From Pseudomonas sp. R84 (GTDB lineage: Bacteria > Pseudomonadota > Gammaproteobacteria > Pseudomonadales > Pseudomonadaceae), in contig NZ_CP019426.1 in assembly GCF_009834515.1 (NCBI RefSeq), forward strand, positions 2,779,501 through 2,843,500: a stretch of 64,000 nt of DNA, in the 5' to 3' direction. Positions 61,850 to 64,000 of the stretch are shown here, one piece after another. Below the pieces are notes generated by a model, which did not search any database, was not told the DNA's origin, and saw only the letters and a list, made by a program, of their open reading frames with translations. Each line of letters begins with the position of its first letter. Positions within the stretch are counted from its first letter, which is position 1. A program made the position numbers and the translations under genes.

Positions 61850-61866
61850 GTGCCAGTTTTTGGCAC
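61850..61866. promoter_or_regulatory. palindromic operator GTGCCA-N5-TGGCAC
   Basis: Perfect 6-bp arms around GTTTT, 52 nt upstream of the MDR oxidoreductase start, where it would cover a promoter. The likely ligand is the YafY/WYL regulator of the same operon; this is inferred from position. Confidence 0.6.
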
Positions 61867-61987
61867 CATTCGCTTTATGCAGATTGATGAACGGTGTTCA
61901 TGACTTCATGACGCTGAGCGCAGATAGTCGCGGGATCCTCGTCGGTTTAACGTAGCGGCTGATTATCCCGCCAGCAGGAGCTTTGCG

Positions 61988-62806
61988 ATGCCAGCACACC
62001 CGGTTCGTAGCGTGACCCACTTCAGCCGACTTCTGTTGACAGCCATCGCACTGTTGCTGACAGCCTGTGCTTCAACTGAAAAAGGTTCGACCTCCATGAA
62101 ACGTTCACTTGCAATGACCTCCGATGCCGCGGCTGCCGTGTCCCCGGCACTGGCTCATAACACCGACGCCATGTTGTTTGGCGAAGTATGGAAACGCCCG
62201 GGCTTGTCACCGCGTGACCGCAGTCTGGTGACGGTTGCGGTGTTGATCGCACGCGGGCAAACCGCCGAGATGGCCGCGCAATTCAACCTTGCGCTGGACA
62301 ACGGTGTCACGCCGCTTGAGCTGTCCGAAACGCTCAATCACCTGGCGTTTTATTCCGGTTGGGGCAATGCATCAGCGGCTCTGCCCATCGCCGCCGAGGT
62401 GTTCATCGCCCGCAACATCGATGCTGAGAAACTGGCACCGGTTGCGCCGTCATTGCTGCCGCTGGACCAGGCTCGCGAAGCTGACCGCGTGGAGCGCGTG
62501 AATGCGGCGGTGGGATCAGTGGCGCCGGGGCTGGTCGAGTTCACCACCAAAGCGCTGTTCCGCGATCTGTGGTTGCGGCCAGGTCTGGCGCCTCGCGATC
62601 GCAGCCTGATCACGGTCAGTTCGTTGGTGGCCAACGGGCAGACCGGCCAGGTCGGCTATCACCTGGGTCGGGCGATGGACAACGGTTTGAGCCAGACCGA
62701 AGCGGCGGAAATGATTACCCAACTGGCGTTCTATGCCGGATGGCCGAATGCGTTTTCCGCCGTGCCGGTGTTCAAGGAAGTGTTCAGCCAGCGCGCGCCG
62801 GGCTGA
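61988..62806 (+). CDS. lipoprotein with two carboxymuconolactone-decarboxylase (AhpD-like) domains
   Basis: This 272-aa protein has an N-terminal lipoprotein signal (lipobox LLTAC, about residue 27). Two tandem CMD domains follow: FGEVWKRPGLSPRDRSLVTVAVLIARGQ and FRDLWLRPGLAPRDRSLITVSSLVANGQ, each with a helical tail (LNHLAFYSGWGNA, ITQLAFYAGWPNA). No CxxC pair is seen, so a peroxidase-type AhpD reaction is unlikely, and the role is unknown. The start follows AGGAG by 8 nt. It is divergent from the MDR-YafY operon and may share its control region. It is convergent with the molybdenum enzyme gene, 12 nt away. Confidence 0.9.
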   Translation: MPAHPVRSVTHFSRLLLTAIALLLTACASTEKGSTSMKRSLAMTSDAAAAVSPALAHNTDAMLFGEVWKRPGLSPRDRSLVTVAVLIARGQTAEMAAQFNLALDNGVTPLELSETLNHLAFYSGWGNASAALPIAAEVFIARNIDAEKLAPVAPSLLPLDQAREADRVERVNAAVGSVAPGLVEFTTKALFRDLWLRPGLAPRDRSLITVSSLVANGQTGQVGYHLGRAMDNGLSQTEAAEMITQLAFYAGWPNAFSAVPVFKEVFSQRAPG

Positions 62807-62818
62807 CTGAACAGGGCG

Positions 62819-64000
62819 TCAAATCTGCTCCGGCAAGTGCGCGATAAGTTTGTCCAGCGTGATCGGATAATCGCGCACGCGCACGCCGGTGGCGTTGTAA
62901 ATCGCATTGGCAATGGCCGCTGCGGCGCCACTGATGCCCAACTCGCCGACACCTTTGGCCTTGAGCGGCGTGGCGTAGGGGTCGACCTCATCGAGAAAAA
63001 TCACCTGCTGATGGGGAATGTCGGCGTGCACCGGCACTTCGTAACCGGCGAGGTCATGGTTGACGAAAAAACCAAGGCGCTTGTCGACCTGCAGTTCTTC
63101 CATCAGTGCGGCCCCGGCGCCCATGGTCATGCCGCCGATGATTTGGCTGCGCGCGGTCTTCGGATTGAGAATCCGCCCTGCTGCGCAGACCGCCAATTGG
63201 CGACGCAGGCGAATCTCGCCGGTCGCCGCGTTGACCTCGACTTCGGCGAAATGTGCGCCAAAGGTCTGCTGGGCAAAGCGCTGGGCCAGATCGCCGAATT
63301 CCATGCGGTCTTCGCCAACGAGATCGCCTGCGGCCGCCGCGTGAGCCAAAGGAAAATGCCGCGTGCCATCGTGCACCTCGCCGTGGGCAAATTCGGCCGT
63401 TTGCGGATCAAGTCCGACGGCGCGGGCAGCGGCTTCGCGCAACTTGACGCAAGCGGCATAGACCCCGGCGGTAGACGACGCTGCACCCCATTGCCCGCCC
63501 GATCCCGACGACTCCGGAAAGCGCGAGTCGCCAAGGCGCACTTCGACCCGGTCCAGTTCCACACCCATCATCTCGGCGGCGGTCTGCGCAATGATCGTGT
63601 AGCTGCCGGTGCCGATATCAGTCATGTCGGTTTCGACGGTGATTGTGCCGTGCCGGTCAAGGCGCACACGGGCCGCCGAGGCGGTGGTTGGCGCGCCACG
63701 TATGGCAGACGCCAGACCGATGCCGATCAGCCAGCCATTCTCCAGACGTTGGCCGGCGCTTGCGTTGCGCTGGTGCCAGCCGAAGTGCTCGGCGCCGGTT
63801 TGTAAGCACTCGACGAGTTGCCGTGTCGAGAACGGTCGTGATGGCTGTTCGGGGTCGACCTGGGTGTCGTTGAGCAGGCGCAACTGCAGTGGGTCGATGC
63901 TGAGTTTTTCCGCCAGTTCATCCATGGCAATTTCCAGCGCCATCATCCCCGGTGCTTCCCCCGGCGCGCGCATGGCCGAGCCTTCGGCCATGTCCAGCAC
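62819..64000 (-). CDS. xanthine/aldehyde dehydrogenase molybdopterin-binding subunit (5' end outside window)
   Basis: The 393 visible residues are the C-terminal half of a PaoC-type large subunit; the frame is open to the window edge. Signatures are EGSAMRAPGEAPG, TDMTDIGTGSYTIIAQTAAEMMGV, SSGSGGQWGAASSTAG (molybdopterin contacts), and KAKGVGELGISGAAAAIANAI with the catalytic Glu. It would oxidise aldehydes or purine-like substrates together with FAD and 2Fe-2S subunits, which would lie upstream (beyond 64000). There is no obvious regulator in the window. Subfamily (PaoC aldehyde oxidoreductase) is the best guess. Confidence 0.92.
   Translation of the reverse strand: MLDMAEGSAMRAPGEAPGMMALEIAMDELAEKLSIDPLQLRLLNDTQVDPEQPSRPFSTRQLVECLQTGAEHFGWHQRNASAGQRLENGWLIGIGLASAIRGAPTTASAARVRLDRHGTITVETDMTDIGTGSYTIIAQTAAEMMGVELDRVEVRLGDSRFPESSGSGGQWGAASSTAGVYAACVKLREAAARAVGLDPQTAEFAHGEVHDGTRHFPLAHAAAAGDLVGEDRMEFGDLAQRFAQQTFGAHFAEVEVNAATGEIRLRRQLAVCAAGRILNPKTARSQIIGGMTMGAGAALMEELQVDKRLGFFVNHDLAGYEVPVHADIPHQQVIFLDEVDPYATPLKAKGVGELGISGAAAAIANAIYNATGVRVRDYPITLDKLIAHLPEQI

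Overview
This window is Pseudomonas chromosome, most likely from the P. fluorescens group. The evidence is high-GC coding, the characteristic GTGGGAGCGAGCC / GTAGGAGTGAGCC REP doublets, a DUF6124-type small gene, and a lipopeptide synthetase of a type known from that group. Both ends cut genes: a SCO/SenC lipoprotein on the left and a molybdopterin dehydrogenase subunit on the right.

The centre (about 0.7-46.1 kb) is one complete cyclic lipopeptide locus. In order it holds a NodT/OprM-type outer-membrane lipoprotein and a LuxR-type regulator (both minus), then three giant NRPS genes (plus; 2136, 4338 and 5947 aa), macA and macB export genes (plus), and a second LuxR-type regulator (minus). 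The NRPS genes carry 2 + 4 + 5 = 11 modules, a lipo-initiating starter C domain and two C-terminal thioesterases. Reading the A-domain pocket residues by eye gives Leu-acidic-Thr-Leu-Leu-Ser-Leu-Gln-Leu-Ile-acidic. Reading C-domain type (dual C/E or LCL) gives D configuration at residues 1-6 and 8, and L at 7, 9, 10 and 11. This matches the amphisin/tensin family of 3-hydroxyacyl undecapeptides, and the 2-4-5 layout matches arthrofactin (ArfA/B/C). The system is therefore a recognisable member of a described family; which member it makes, especially Asp or Glu at residue 11, is open. MacA-MacB plus the outer-membrane lipoprotein form a plausible tripartite exporter, and the two LuxR proteins are the probable local regulators.

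Between macB and the second luxR lies a small accessory patch: a DUF6124-type gene behind a structured, self-complementary leader, a remnant of a second DUF6124 copy, and two direct copies of a roughly 160-bp MITE-like element flanking them. A REP doublet also sits between NRPS genes 1 and 2.

From 46.2 to 57.1 kb are signalling and housekeeping genes: two membrane diguanylate cyclases, a YcaC-like isochorismatase-family hydrolase, a periplasmic alpha/beta hydrolase with a Cys nucleophile, an MFS transporter, a PAS hybrid histidine kinase and an iron-sulfur photolyase-related protein. From 57.4 to 60.1 kb is an electrophile-defence group: an Old Yellow Enzyme reductase, a DJ-1/PfpI protein and a TetR regulator sharing three NemR-like boxes. 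The right end holds an MDR oxidoreductase-YafY/WYL regulator operon with a perfect palindromic operator candidate, a tandem carboxymuconolactone-decarboxylase lipoprotein, and the truncated aldehyde dehydrogenase subunit.
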